17,832 nt of DNA from Euryarchaeota archaeon UBA89 (GTDB lineage Archaea; Thermoplasmatota; Poseidoniia; Poseidoniales; Thalassarchaeaceae): positions 29,176 to 47,007 of the forward strand of contig DAFS01000020.1 of assembly GCA_002495525.1 (NCBI GenBank), written 5' to 3'. The first letter of the stretch is position 1. Every line of letters starts with the position of its first letter. Positions 1 to 7,339 of the stretch are shown here, in pieces. The notes beneath the pieces are model-generated. The model did no database searches. It was not told the origin of the DNA and saw only the letters and a list, made by a program, of their open reading frames with translations. The position numbers and the translations under genes are program-made.

Positions 1-214
1 CTAATCCTGGAGGAAGAGGAGGAGGAGGTGGTGGTAAATCTGAATTCGGAGGAGATATTTCAGAAATTTCTGAAAGAATATTATCTATTGAGTTTTTGAT
101 ATCTTCAAATGAATCTTCAAGTTCATCAGAAATAATATTCTTTTCAATTAATTCCGGAGGAGGTAAATCGGTACCTTTCGGAGGTGGTGGAGGAATAGGT
201 AAATCATCAGACAT
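1..214 (-). CDS. Proline-rich hypothetical protein, N-terminal part (truncated by window edge)
   Basis: Reading leftward from an ATG at 214-212, the frame stays open to base 1, giving 71 residues of a longer protein. The N-terminus starts MSDDLPIPPPPP, followed by a second proline patch (DLPPPE). An acidic, probably helical segment comes next (about residues 26-55, rich in E, D, I and S), then another run of prolines (DLPPPPPPLPPG) at the cut end. There is no signal peptide or membrane segment in the visible part, so this end is likely cytoplasmic or the cytoplasmic tail of a membrane protein. It is divergent from the GPN GTPase gene, with 122 bases between the start codons. The family is not recognised; proline-rich linkers of this kind are common in Marine Group II membrane and scaffold proteins (inference). 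Confidence 0.7.
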   Translation of the reverse strand, partial: MSDDLPIPPPPPKGTDLPPPELIEKNIISDELEDSFEDIKNSIDNILSEISEISPPNSDLPPPPPPLPPGL

Positions 215-336
215 GCCAAATACACCGCGGGAGTTGAACTAAGACGTGGGTTAGATTGGTTTAATCATTCCTTGTCAAAGATATTCAAACATTAAGAAAA
301 CGAATGGTTGAATAATTAATTGTCTCAGGGTTGGTC

Positions 337-1179
337 ATGAGTGCTCAAGACGCAACAGCCCCGCCAGTAATCTTTGTAGTTGGTACCGCGGGTGCAGGAA
401 AGAGTTCTTTGGTTACTGCTTTTCAACGCTGGGCGAGATTTTTAGAAGTCGATGCGCTAACAATAAATCTAGACCCTGGTGCAGAAAGAGTACATTATGA
501 TCCAGAATTTGATGTAAGGGATTTAATATCTCTGTCAGATGTTATGTCTGAATATGACTTAGGTCCAAATGGCGCACAAATTCTTGCAGCAGATCTTGTG
601 GCGGCCCAGGCAGAAGATGTCTTTGAGGAAATAGAAGGCATCTCAGGAGATATCTTAGTTGTTGATACTCCAGGACAAGTAGAACTTTTTGCATTTAGAG
701 AAGCCTCTAGTCATCTAGTTCAAGTAATAGGGCAAGGAAGAGCTTGTTTGGTATTCCTATTCGATCCAATGTTGTCACAAACCCCTAGTGGATTTGTTTC
801 GCAAATGCTATTGTCTTCAATAGTGCATTTTAGGTTAGGTCTGCCTACAGCAAATTTCCTATCAAAGTCTGATTTACTAGAACCAGAAATATTGGAGAGA
901 ATTATAGAATGGGGTGAAAATCTAGATGTTTTAGAGGCGGCTCTATATGAAGAATCTGCAGCTCATAGTCTTGATCAAGCACATACAGGACAAAGAGCAG
1001 AATTTGCGATAGGGCAACTAAGAATGATGCAACATGCATCGATACAACCAGGATTAATCCCCTTATCTAGTGAAGAAGAAGATGGATTAGCAGATGTACT
1101 TACGTTCGCACAATCTCTCTTCGGAGGAATGGCAGACTCTAGGGATGGTTTTCAAGGAGATATTGAACATGAATTATGA
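337..1179 (+). CDS. GPN-loop GTPase (archaeal Pab0955/Npa3-type)
   Basis: A 280-residue GTPase of the GPN-loop family, which acts as a homodimer; eukaryotic relatives help assemble RNA polymerase II, while the archaeal role is unsettled. Visible motifs: Walker A GTAGAGKSS (residues 16-24), the diagnostic Gly-Pro-Asn loop LGPNGA (75-80), G3 motif DTPGQ (110-114), and a G4-like SKSD (176-179) where most G proteins have NKxD. Length is normal for the family. The ATG at 337 is preferred; a TTG at 331 in the same frame would add two residues. The AT-rich stretch around 311-320 is a possible TATA box for a leaderless message. The last 11 bases overlap the start of argF, so the two are probably co-transcribed. 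Identification is firm; the cellular role is not shown by the sequence. Confidence 0.95.
   Translation: MSAQDATAPPVIFVVGTAGAGKSSLVTAFQRWARFLEVDALTINLDPGAERVHYDPEFDVRDLISLSDVMSEYDLGPNGAQILAADLVAAQAEDVFEEIEGISGDILVVDTPGQVELFAFREASSHLVQVIGQGRACLVFLFDPMLSQTPSGFVSQMLLSSIVHFRLGLPTANFLSKSDLLEPEILERIIEWGENLDVLEAALYEESAAHSLDQAHTGQRAEFAIGQLRMMQHASIQPGLIPLSSEEEDGLADVLTFAQSLFGGMADSRDGFQGDIEHEL
1155..1161 (+). promoter_or_regulatory. Shine-Dalgarno site for argF inside the GTPase gene
   Basis: AAGGAGA/T lies 7 bases before the ATG at 1169, within the coding sequence of the upstream GTPase. It decides the argF start: the longer open frame beginning at 1094 would add 25 residues with no family similarity. 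Confidence 0.8.
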
Positions 1180-2122
1180 AAAAAGAGATTTAATGGCTAT
1201 TGATGATTTTAAGGAAGATTTACCAGAAATTATTAATTGGGCGATTAACCTAAAAAATGATGATGAAATTTCTGAGGAATTCAAGCCTTTGGAAGGTATG
1301 ACAATTGGTTCAATATATGAAAAACCGTCTACAAGAACAAGGGTTTCATTTGAGGTAGGAGTGAATAAGTTAGGTGGTCAGCCTCTAACATTATTATCTA
1401 ATGATATTCAATTAGGAAAAAGTGAGTCTGTTTCAGATACAGCTGCCGTACTTTCAAGATACCTTGACGGAATCACTTACAGGTGTTTCAAACATACTGA
1501 CGCACAGTTGCTTGCACAAAGTGCATCAGTGCCAGTAATCAATGCGCTGTCGGATATGCATCATCCATGTCAGGCAGCTGCTGATTTAATGGCTATCACA
1601 GAAAATAAAAAAGATCTAAATGGACATATTTCTTGGGTTGGTGACGGTAATAATGTCCTTCATGATTTATTACTTGCAGGTGTAATTCTAGGACATGATG
1701 TAAAATATGCCACGCCTGAAGGAATGGAACCAAATCAAAGAGTAGTTGATAGAGCCGTAGAAATTGGTAAGCAAACAGGGGCGAAAGTAGTTGCAACAAA
1801 TGATCCTGTTGAAGCAGTAAGTGATGCAGGAGTTATCTACACAGATATTTTTGTCTCGATGGGTGAAGAGCACTTAAAAGATAAATTCGATGCATTTAAT
1901 GGATTCCAAGTAAATGAAGAACTTGTTTCAAATGCAAATGATAATTATTTGTTCATGCACTGTTTACCAGCTCACAGAGGTGAGGAAGTAACTGATGCAG
2001 TTATTGATTCCAAGAATAGTATTGTTTTTGATCAAGCAGAGAACAGAATGTGGGCCCAAATGTCACTTCTGACGTATATGTGTAACCCAATTGCTTGGCA
2101 AGCATATAGAGATTTATATTAA
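1169..2122 (+). CDS. argF: Ornithine carbamoyltransferase
   Basis: Catalyses carbamoyl phosphate + L-ornithine to L-citrulline + phosphate in arginine biosynthesis, in the cytoplasm, normally as a trimer. The protein is 317 residues, the usual length. Carbamoyl-phosphate binding STRTR is at 54-58 and HPCQ at 132-135. The ornithine loop is D226 with SMGEE (230-234), which separates it from aspartate carbamoyltransferase. The catalytic HCLP motif (264-267) lies in FMHCLPAHRGEE, and the conserved Arg is R293 in ENRMWAQ. The start at 1169 is chosen from the strong AAGGAG site just upstream and from family length. It overlaps the GTPase gene by 11 bases, suggesting translational coupling, and its stop region overlaps the opposite prenyltransferase gene by 9 bases. 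No other arginine gene is in the window. Confidence 0.96.
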   Translation: MNYEKRDLMAIDDFKEDLPEIINWAINLKNDDEISEEFKPLEGMTIGSIYEKPSTRTRVSFEVGVNKLGGQPLTLLSNDIQLGKSESVSDTAAVLSRYLDGITYRCFKHTDAQLLAQSASVPVINALSDMHHPCQAAADLMAITENKKDLNGHISWVGDGNNVLHDLLLAGVILGHDVKYATPEGMEPNQRVVDRAVEIGKQTGAKVVATNDPVEAVSDAGVIYTDIFVSMGEEHLKDKFDAFNGFQVNEELVSNANDNYLFMHCLPAHRGEEVTDAVIDSKNSIVFDQAENRMWAQMSLLTYMCNPIAWQAYRDLY

Positions 2123-3016
2123 TGAACTAACTATAAATCCTAATAGGGTTAATTGTAATGATCTCTTAATCAACTTCTGTGCGTTCCTATCTTCAGCATA
2201 TGCTAATTTTCTTTTTACTAAAAATATAGTCATCAATCCAGGGATTAACAATAAAAGATGATTTGGAGGAAATATCTCTAATGCGAATGGTGTTAATATT
2301 GCAACCATTGTCAAAAGCAATATCGCCCATGCTAGTACTCTAGTTTTTTCTACACCTATCCTCATTGCAAGTGTATTTCGTCCCTCATCACCATCCATGT
2401 CTTCGATATCCTTTACTATTTCTCTGGCTAAATTATAAGAAAATCCGATAAAGAATAATGAAATAACACGAGGTTGGGTTGGATTAAAAACACCCGCTGC
2501 TCCGAATAAAATTACCATACCTATAGATATGCTAATAGCAACATTTCCGGGTAAACCTCTATCTTTAAGCTTCAAACTATAATTAGTTGAAGATTCATAA
2601 TTCGTAAGAAGAAAAATTGCTAGTATCCATATCAAGATTGATGGGGCCCAGTTTTCAAAACCTCCTTGGATTGTAGATGAAATATAACCTGCATAAACTA
2701 GGCAGGATAAAGAAATAAACATTAAAGCCACGGTAACCATTTTAGCATTATTAAGAGAGATTCTACCACTAGGGAGTGGACGGGTGGGTTGATTTAATTT
2801 ATCAATCTCAATATCTAAGATATCATTTAATGCATTCCAAGAGCACATAAATGCCCAAACAGACAATCCGTGTAGAATGGTTATAGACGCTAAATCTCCC
2901 TTAGGTATTTGCCCCAAGGCTAATAATGAACCAAAAATTACACCGATGAGTCCTGTTAAAGAATTGCCAAATCGAAGTAATGTGAACCATGAACTAACGG
3001 TGGACTGCTTACTCAT
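2114..3016 (-). CDS. Digeranylgeranylglyceryl phosphate synthase (UbiA family)
   Basis: A 300-residue integral membrane prenyltransferase of the UbiA superfamily, read as geranylgeranylglycerol-phosphate geranylgeranyltransferase (EC 2.5.1.42). That enzyme adds the second C20 chain in archaeal ether-lipid synthesis. The first Asp-rich motif is NDxxDxxxD (64-72), followed by KLNQPTRPLPSG, typical for the family. The second is in REIVKDIEDMDGD (198-210). YSLKLKDRGLPGN (146-158) matches the loop seen in archaeal DGGGP synthases rather than in quinone-synthesis members. About eight hydrophobic helices are visible. It starts at an ATG, and convergent 3' ends overlap argF by 9 bases. Another UbiA substrate cannot be excluded by eye, but this loop and the archaeal setting make DGGGP synthase the best call. 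Confidence 0.88.
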   Translation of the reverse strand: MSKQSTVSSWFTLLRFGNSLTGLIGVIFGSLLALGQIPKGDLASITILHGLSVWAFMCSWNALNDILDIEIDKLNQPTRPLPSGRISLNNAKMVTVALMFISLSCLVYAGYISSTIQGGFENWAPSILIWILAIFLLTNYESSTNYSLKLKDRGLPGNVAISISIGMVILFGAAGVFNPTQPRVISLFFIGFSYNLAREIVKDIEDMDGDEGRNTLAMRIGVEKTRVLAWAILLLTMVAILTPFALEIFPPNHLLLLIPGLMTIFLVKRKLAYAEDRNAQKLIKRSLQLTLLGFIVSSLI

Positions 3017-3063
3017 GATAGTTTTACCAAGTCATCTAACTTGAGTCCTTCCCCGTTATGAAC

Positions 3064-3312
3064 TCATACAGTAACTATTTGGGTACTTAGTGACCATAGG
3101 CAGACTGTATAGGTACTACCTCTAAATTGTCCTCGTACATGTCCTATTTTCTCAAATCTATTGTCTTTAGCCAATATATTTCCAACCTGGTTCATGGTAG
3201 CTCCCCACTTAAACCTACTATTCAAATGGTCAAATATTTCAACCGTATTAGCAGTATTATTTTCATGAAGATATGTTTCAACTTCATTCCTTAAACGACT
3301 TGTTTTTGACAT
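3064..3312 (-). CDS. Small winged-helix-like protein
   Basis: An 82-residue soluble protein. The pattern is helix (about 5-16), helix (22-33), a candidate recognition helix TMNQVGNILAKD (39-50), then NRFEKIGHVRG and a strand pair ending TYTVCLWSL. This order fits a winged helix-turn-helix fold, so it may bind DNA or RNA; the family was not identified. Its ATG overlaps the stop of the upstream small gene (TAATG on the minus strand at 3314-3310), so the two are very probably one transcript with coupled translation. The 47 bases between it and the prenyltransferase start leave little room for a separate promoter, so all three leftward genes might form one operon. Function is inferred from secondary structure only. 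Confidence 0.7.
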   Translation of the reverse strand: MSKTSRLRNEVETYLHENNTANTVEIFDHLNSRFKWGATMNQVGNILAKDNRFEKIGHVRGQFRGSTYTVCLWSLSTQIVTV

Positions 3313-3608
3313 TAAGCCACCTCAATAATTTCTAATTTTGATCTGTTATATCTTGTTATCAACCCATTCCATCCAGTAGTACTAACTTCAATATTCTTTG
3401 ATTTAATCGAAATTGGCATCCATGAATCCGAAGATATATTTCCATCGAAGTTGACTAATACATCATCGATAGATTTTTTCACACCAGAATCAGTCTTATT
3501 TAGGCTGGAAAAAGTTACTAGTTTAAATGGATCTGGTTTTTTCCTGTAAATTACTGATGGTTGCGTATTCATACTCGTTATCATGTTTTGTGGTTTGTTC
3601 TTTAGCAT
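3312..3608 (-). CDS. Hypothetical protein upstream of the winged-helix gene
   Basis: A 98-residue basic protein that I do not recognise. There is no signal peptide or membrane segment. The first 30 residues are Lys/Pro-rich and look unstructured. The second half (about 45-95) alternates hydrophobic and polar residues with conserved-looking Trp (DSWMPISIK, TTGWNGLITRYN), suggesting a small beta-rich domain. The start is uncertain: ATG codons at 3608, 3584 and 3572 are all in frame, and none has a clear Shine-Dalgarno site. Its stop overlaps the ATG of the winged-helix gene by one base, making the pair a likely two-gene unit; the products could be partners, but nothing in the sequence proves it. 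Confidence 0.6.
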   Translation of the reverse strand: MLKNKPQNMITSMNTQPSVIYRKKPDPFKLVTFSSLNKTDSGVKKSIDDVLVNFDGNISSDSWMPISIKSKNIEVSTTGWNGLITRYNRSKLEIIEVA

Positions 3609-3683
3609 ATGAATAAAGATTAGAGGGGCCAGGCTGAAAGTGAAAGTGAAACTGTTACATTATACTACTCAAGCCACTCTTTT

Positions 3684-3690
3684 CTTAAAT
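3684..3690 (+). promoter_or_regulatory. TATA-like box of the tRNA-Glu gene
   Basis: CTTAAAT lies about 29 bases upstream of the first base of tRNA-Glu, the distance expected of an archaeal TATA box for a tRNA with little leader. The region 3609-3715 otherwise holds no gene, only a short GAAAGT tandem at 3636-3652. Confidence 0.5.
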
Positions 3691-3715
3691 GAAAGTAAAC
3701 TCGAAGGCTTACAAG

Positions 3716-3791
3716 GCTCGTGTAGTGTAGTGGTCCATCATGAAGCCCTCTCGAGGCTTCGACCCGGGTTCAAATCCCGGCACGAGCACCA
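3716..3791 (+). tRNA. tRNA-Glu (anticodon CTC)
   Basis: Cloverleaf read by eye. The acceptor stem GCTCGTG (3716-3722) pairs with CACGAGC (3781-3787), the discriminator is A3788, and CCA is encoded at 3789-3791. The anticodon stem AAGCC/GGCTT encloses the loop CTCTCGA, with anticodon CTC at 3750-3752, reading GAG. The T stem CCGGG/CCCGG encloses TTCAAAT. No intron is present. It stands alone, 64 bases before guaC on the same strand. Confidence 0.95.
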
Positions 3792-3855
3792 AAAAAATCT
3801 CTTTAATCAATAATAATAGTCTTAAGCACTCCTTCGTTGGCGTAGTAAGGTTCGA

Positions 3856-4908
3856 ATGCGTGTAGAGCAAGATGTTAAGTTAACCTTTGAAGATGTACTA
3901 ATACGACCTAAGCGCAGTACGCTGGTTTCTAGATCAGATGTCACACTAGAGAGAGAATTTAAATTTAGGCATTCAAGTACAACTTGGTCTGGCGTACCAA
4001 TTGTTGCTGCGAATATGGATACCACTGGATTATTTTCAATCTCCAAAATTTTACAGCAACACAAAATGATTACATGTCTGCAAAAGTTCTATGCAACTAG
4101 GGAATATGCTGCTGCATGGGATGATAACATTGACCCTAACTTCATTGCTGCTACTTGTGGCTCCACAGAAGAAAGTCTTACATTGCTAAAAAGAAAAATG
4201 GCCACTAATGAAAAAATTAAATTTATTTGTATTGATGTAGCTAATGGTTACAGGGAAGTTTTTCTGGATTTTGTGAGAACTACTAGGGAGAACTTTCCTG
4301 AAAAAATTATCATAGCAGGTAATGTCGCCACTAGAGAAATGACTGAAGCACTAATTCTTGCGGGTGCGGATGTTGTCAAAGTAGGGATAGGCCCGGGTTC
4401 TGTATGCACTACTAGAAAAGTAGCAGGTGTTGGATATCCACAACTTAGTGCCATCGCTGAATGTGCTGATGCTGCACATGGGCTTGGAGGGCATGTAATG
4501 GCGGATGGAGGTTGTTCATCACCAGGACATGTAGCAAAGGCATTCGCTGCAGGAGCAGATTTTGTAATGCTTGGAGGTATGTTTGCAGGTCATGATGAGT
4601 CTGGCGGTGAGTTAGTAGAAGGAAAGAACGGAAAAATGTACAAATCATTCTATGGTATGTCCTCATCTAAAGCTATGGAAACGCATTATGGCGAGGTAGC
4701 TAAACATAGGGCTCCAGAAGGGAAAGAAGTTAGAGTTCCATACAGAGGTCCTCTTTCTGTAACAATTCAGGCAATTCTTGGAGGAGTTCGTTCTGCATGT
4801 TCTTATGTAGGTGCACGTAGAATCAAAGATCTACCGAAATGTACAACGTTCATTCGAGTGACTCAGACTACAAATGAAGTATACCAAAGATTCAATGTTG
4901 AAGAATAG
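3856..4908 (+). CDS. guaC: GMP reductase
   Basis: A 350-residue enzyme that reduces GMP to IMP and ammonia with NADPH, for purine salvage and interconversion. The match to the E. coli/animal GuaC type runs the full length: the N-terminus DVLIRPKRSTL, then SGVPIVAANMDT, CIDVANGY and AGNVATREM. The catalytic loop is VGIGPGSVCTTR with Cys184 and Thr186, followed by GVGYPQLSAI, DGGC, ADFVMLGGMFAGH and APEGKE near 286-291. Unlike IMP dehydrogenase it has no CBS domain pair and keeps the GMP-reductase C-terminus. The ATG start is supported by length and by alignment with the MRxE N-terminus of GuaC. It is convergent with the next gene, with only 5 bases between them. Close similarity to bacterial and eukaryotic enzymes suggests horizontal acquisition (inference). 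Confidence 0.95.
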   Translation: MRVEQDVKLTFEDVLIRPKRSTLVSRSDVTLEREFKFRHSSTTWSGVPIVAANMDTTGLFSISKILQQHKMITCLQKFYATREYAAAWDDNIDPNFIAATCGSTEESLTLLKRKMATNEKIKFICIDVANGYREVFLDFVRTTRENFPEKIIIAGNVATREMTEALILAGADVVKVGIGPGSVCTTRKVAGVGYPQLSAIAECADAAHGLGGHVMADGGCSSPGHVAKAFAAGADFVMLGGMFAGHDESGGELVEGKNGKMYKSFYGMSSSKAMETHYGEVAKHRAPEGKEVRVPYRGPLSVTIQAILGGVRSACSYVGARRIKDLPKCTTFIRVTQTTNEVYQRFNVEE

Positions 4909-4913
4909 TCTAA

Positions 4914-6197
4914 TTAGCAACTATTTACTTTAGTCCAAGATTCTTCACTGCTTTCAGATTCATCATACAAGTAATAAGAGGTTTGAGATAAATCGCCAGC
5001 ATTATTTGCATAGCTATAACTCACGCTAATGTCCAAATGATAACATCCATAATCACTCTCTGTCCAATCAGATTTAGGAATTACAATATTTCCTTCACCA
5101 ACCTCTACATTACTCTCAGAACCCATCAATGCAATTTCCGAACCAAATAAGCCAATGTTACTCATGTAACCGCCACCATATTGACCACCCATTCCATCCC
5201 ATGTTGCTTCACCATGTGGACCACTTGAAGAATAATAACCACCATTAACTGTAACCTCAGGATACTCTATTGCATCTGATTCCCCGTCAAGAGATAGGGT
5301 GGCAATGAAGGAGTAGTCAGCATATGGCAGAGCACCTGGGATAGAACTTGAAGAACTAATTCCCACATAGGCAGACAATGAAATTCCGGAAACACATCTA
5401 TCCATTGAACCACAATCATCGGAATTAGTAGACATGGAAGGTGTTGCTACAGAATATAATGAAGTAATATCTCTTGATAGAACTAAAGAATCTAAAGCAA
5501 TGTCTTCAACAATAGTATCACCGTTATCAATATTTATCGTCATGGTATATACCGAATCCGAACTAGGTAGCGCATTCCCAGAATAAAAATCAGAGGTCGG
5601 TATCGTAAATGTTCCATAATCGCCTAGGCCGTCACTCTTGTCGATATTGAATGTATATTCATTAGAAAAAGTTGAAGAAGAGCCATGATAGATTGTTACA
5701 AGTGCACCGTGGCTTCCACTACCGCCATTTTGTCTAATTTTAATTTCAAGCTCTTCTCCGGAATCATCAAAATCTACATCCCCCACAGAAATATCACCAA
5801 CCAATAATATAGAAAGTAAGAATGGGAGACCAAGTAAAATTATATAAGTCCCAAAAATTGCAAAAGATTTTTTCATATCTAATCCATTACCGCCGGCAAA
5901 AGTAGGTATACCAATTTTTAATTTCCACCAAACGAAACTTAATGAGACAAGTATTATTATTGGTGAAAGAATGTTTAGCGATATAAAATCCAGGTATATT
6001 CCAAACCACATTACAATGAAGAATGGTACAATTGCGCCGTAAGACAGAGTAATTGCGATCTCCTTTATTGAAGAATCATTACTATCTGGAATTATAGCTG
6101 CATTCACCAATGCTTCACTAATTTCGCCTTCAGATTTCTGGGCTGCTGCCTTTTGTAAAAGTCCACTATCACTCATCTGGTACTCACCTTCAGCCAT
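4914..6197 (-). CDS. Membrane-anchored protein with large Ser-rich extracytoplasmic domain
   Basis: A 427-residue protein of unknown family. An N-terminal cytoplasmic stretch of about 47 residues contains GLLQKAAAQKSEGEISEAL. Three hydrophobic segments follow (about 48-66, 75-92 and 112-133), then an acidic exported domain of some 290 residues very rich in Ser, Gly, Asp and Tyr. Predicted beta strands suggest one or more Ig-like sandwiches. Four Cys (CGSMDRC, YGCYH and the final residue) could form disulfides, and the protein ends in a cysteine. Two starts are possible: ATG at 6197, or ATG at 6176 (residue 8), the latter preceded by GGTGAG at a suitable distance. It lies 68 bases downstream of the other leftward membrane gene and may be co-transcribed with it. 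Function unknown; probably cell-surface. Confidence 0.8.
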   Translation of the reverse strand: MAEGEYQMSDSGLLQKAAAQKSEGEISEALVNAAIIPDSNDSSIKEIAITLSYGAIVPFFIVMWFGIYLDFISLNILSPIIILVSLSFVWWKLKIGIPTFAGGNGLDMKKSFAIFGTYIILLGLPFLLSILLVGDISVGDVDFDDSGEELEIKIRQNGGSGSHGALVTIYHGSSSTFSNEYTFNIDKSDGLGDYGTFTIPTSDFYSGNALPSSDSVYTMTINIDNGDTIVEDIALDSLVLSRDITSLYSVATPSMSTNSDDCGSMDRCVSGISLSAYVGISSSSSIPGALPYADYSFIATLSLDGESDAIEYPEVTVNGGYYSSSGPHGEATWDGMGGQYGGGYMSNIGLFGSEIALMGSESNVEVGEGNIVIPKSDWTESDYGCYHLDISVSYSYANNAGDLSQTSYYLYDESESSEESWTKVNSC

Positions 6198-6265
6198 CTA
6201 CGATAAATAATTGGTTATCAACCCGTTGACAGATGCAGTCAATAAAATAGGTTTAAACTACTATT

Positions 6266-7216
6266 TTAGAATAAACGGGAATCAAGAACTCTTAACTCTC
6301 CATCGCCATCATCATCTTCATCATCATTATCGTATACTCTGAATCTTCCTGCAATCGCTGCAGCTGCTAGAGCTGTAATCATTGTAGTACCAATTAGTTC
6401 GAAACCAGGAAGGTAAACTCCACGGATGTAAAGAGTAACTGATTGTATTTGAGAATTAGGAATTCCTTCAGTCCGTACAGAATAATCAGAAGTTGCTTTG
6501 AATTGTAAATTATAATATTTGTCAGTCCATCCTTGGTTCTTAGGAGTTCGAATTTGAACCCTAACTTTTTCAGGAGGTGATTTAGATTCTATCTCGACAT
6601 TTACTAGAGGAAGGCTGAGAGTGAATCCTTCGTCGCTTAGTTCGTCATAGTTAGCAATCTCGATGTTCATTCTATCTAATGCGTTACCGTCATTGTATAC
6701 GTCATATGTAACCATATAATCTACTTTAGGTCTCAACTGGATGAATGCGAGTTCAGAAGCAACTCTGAGCCTGCTAAATTGTTTAACAACTGCTAGAACT
6801 TTGTAAGTTGTAGGAGTTCCGGGGTATGCAACACCATTTGCTTGCGACACAGTAGCAGTGATAGAAATCTGATGTTGTCCTTCAGACATTTGTAAATCAC
6901 CTCTCAAAATTACTTGAAAACTTGTTTGGAGACCTGAACCAACAGTTAGAGATGCCGGTCCTGCTGAAACAAGAGCACCTGATTGAATAACTATGTCAAC
7001 CTTAATTTGGTGAGCAGATGGATTCTCTAGATCGCAATTAACAATTGAGGTTCTTGTGGAACCAGGATATGTCTCAATAGGTTGAGGATTTTCACAAGTT
7101 AAAGACACGTCTGGAGTTACACCTTGAGCATGTACTGCTGCTGCACCAGCCCACATACTTAGAAAGTAAACTGCCAGTAATATTAGGACTGGTCTTACTG
7201 AGCGGGCAGATGTCAT
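6266..7216 (-). CDS. Secreted, C-terminally anchored protein with Ig-like domains
   Basis: A 316-residue surface protein. Residues 8-30 form a signal peptide with a plausible cleavage after VHA (28-30). Two beta-sandwich domains follow, about 33-145 and 146-265. The first carries Cys41 and Cys61, a likely disulfide, and the pattern NPSAHQIKVDIVIQSG common to COG1470-type archaeal surface proteins. A single transmembrane helix (about 270-290) and a short cytoplasmic acidic tail (DNDDEDDDGDGE, 296-307) end the protein. That topology fits an anchored surface or envelope protein. An AT-rich box 27 bases before the ATG suggests a leaderless transcript. The role is unknown; adhesion or support of a neighbouring surface complex is a guess. 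Confidence 0.82.
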   Translation of the reverse strand: MTSARSVRPVLILLAVYFLSMWAGAAAVHAQGVTPDVSLTCENPQPIETYPGSTRTSIVNCDLENPSAHQIKVDIVIQSGALVSAGPASLTVGSGLQTSFQVILRGDLQMSEGQHQISITATVSQANGVAYPGTPTTYKVLAVVKQFSRLRVASELAFIQLRPKVDYMVTYDVYNDGNALDRMNIEIANYDELSDEGFTLSLPLVNVEIESKSPPEKVRVQIRTPKNQGWTDKYYNLQFKATSDYSVRTEGIPNSQIQSVTLYIRGVYLPGFELIGTTMITALAAAAIAGRFRVYDNDDEDDDGDGELRVLDSRLF

Positions 7217-7239
7217 AACTTCAATCCCGTGTGAAACTG

Positions 7240-7249
7240 TATTTTAGGG
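7240..7249 (-). promoter_or_regulatory. BRE/TATA-like promoter of the Ig-like surface gene
   Basis: On the minus strand CCCTAAAATA is centred about 27 bases upstream of the ATG at 7216, the spacing of an archaeal promoter giving a leaderless or nearly leaderless message. No Shine-Dalgarno site precedes the start. Confidence 0.5.
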
Positions 7250-7313
7250 TTCTCACTATTAGAGCATGAAAAATTGATGAAATGATAGTTATTTGAAAAA
7301 ATGATTATATGCT

Positions 7314-7319
7314 AAAAAA
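7314..7319 (-). terminator. T-tract downstream of the CAT tRNA
   Basis: Six T residues on the minus strand, 21 bases after the tRNA 3' end; a further A/T run on the plus strand at 7296-7301 continues the pattern. Archaeal termination commonly uses such T tracts without a hairpin. Assignment is by position only. Confidence 0.35.
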
Positions 7320-7339
7320 CAGGAAATAAGTACAATTTA

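Noticed and set aside
1094..1168. N-terminal extension of ornithine carbamoyltransferase by 25 residues
   Set aside because: It lies in the GTPase gene, has no family similarity, and a strong ribosome site marks ATG 1169.
3716..3791. Intron in tRNA-Glu suggested by its long GC anticodon helix
   Set aside because: The helix is a normal anticodon stem extended by one pair around a 7-base loop; no bulge-helix-bulge is present.
4248..4666. Minus-strand frames inside guaC
   Set aside because: Antisense to an enzyme with motifs conserved over its full length; no ribosome site or recognisable domain.
3856..4908. Annotation as IMP dehydrogenase
   Set aside because: No CBS domains, and the N- and C-terminal segments match GMP reductase.
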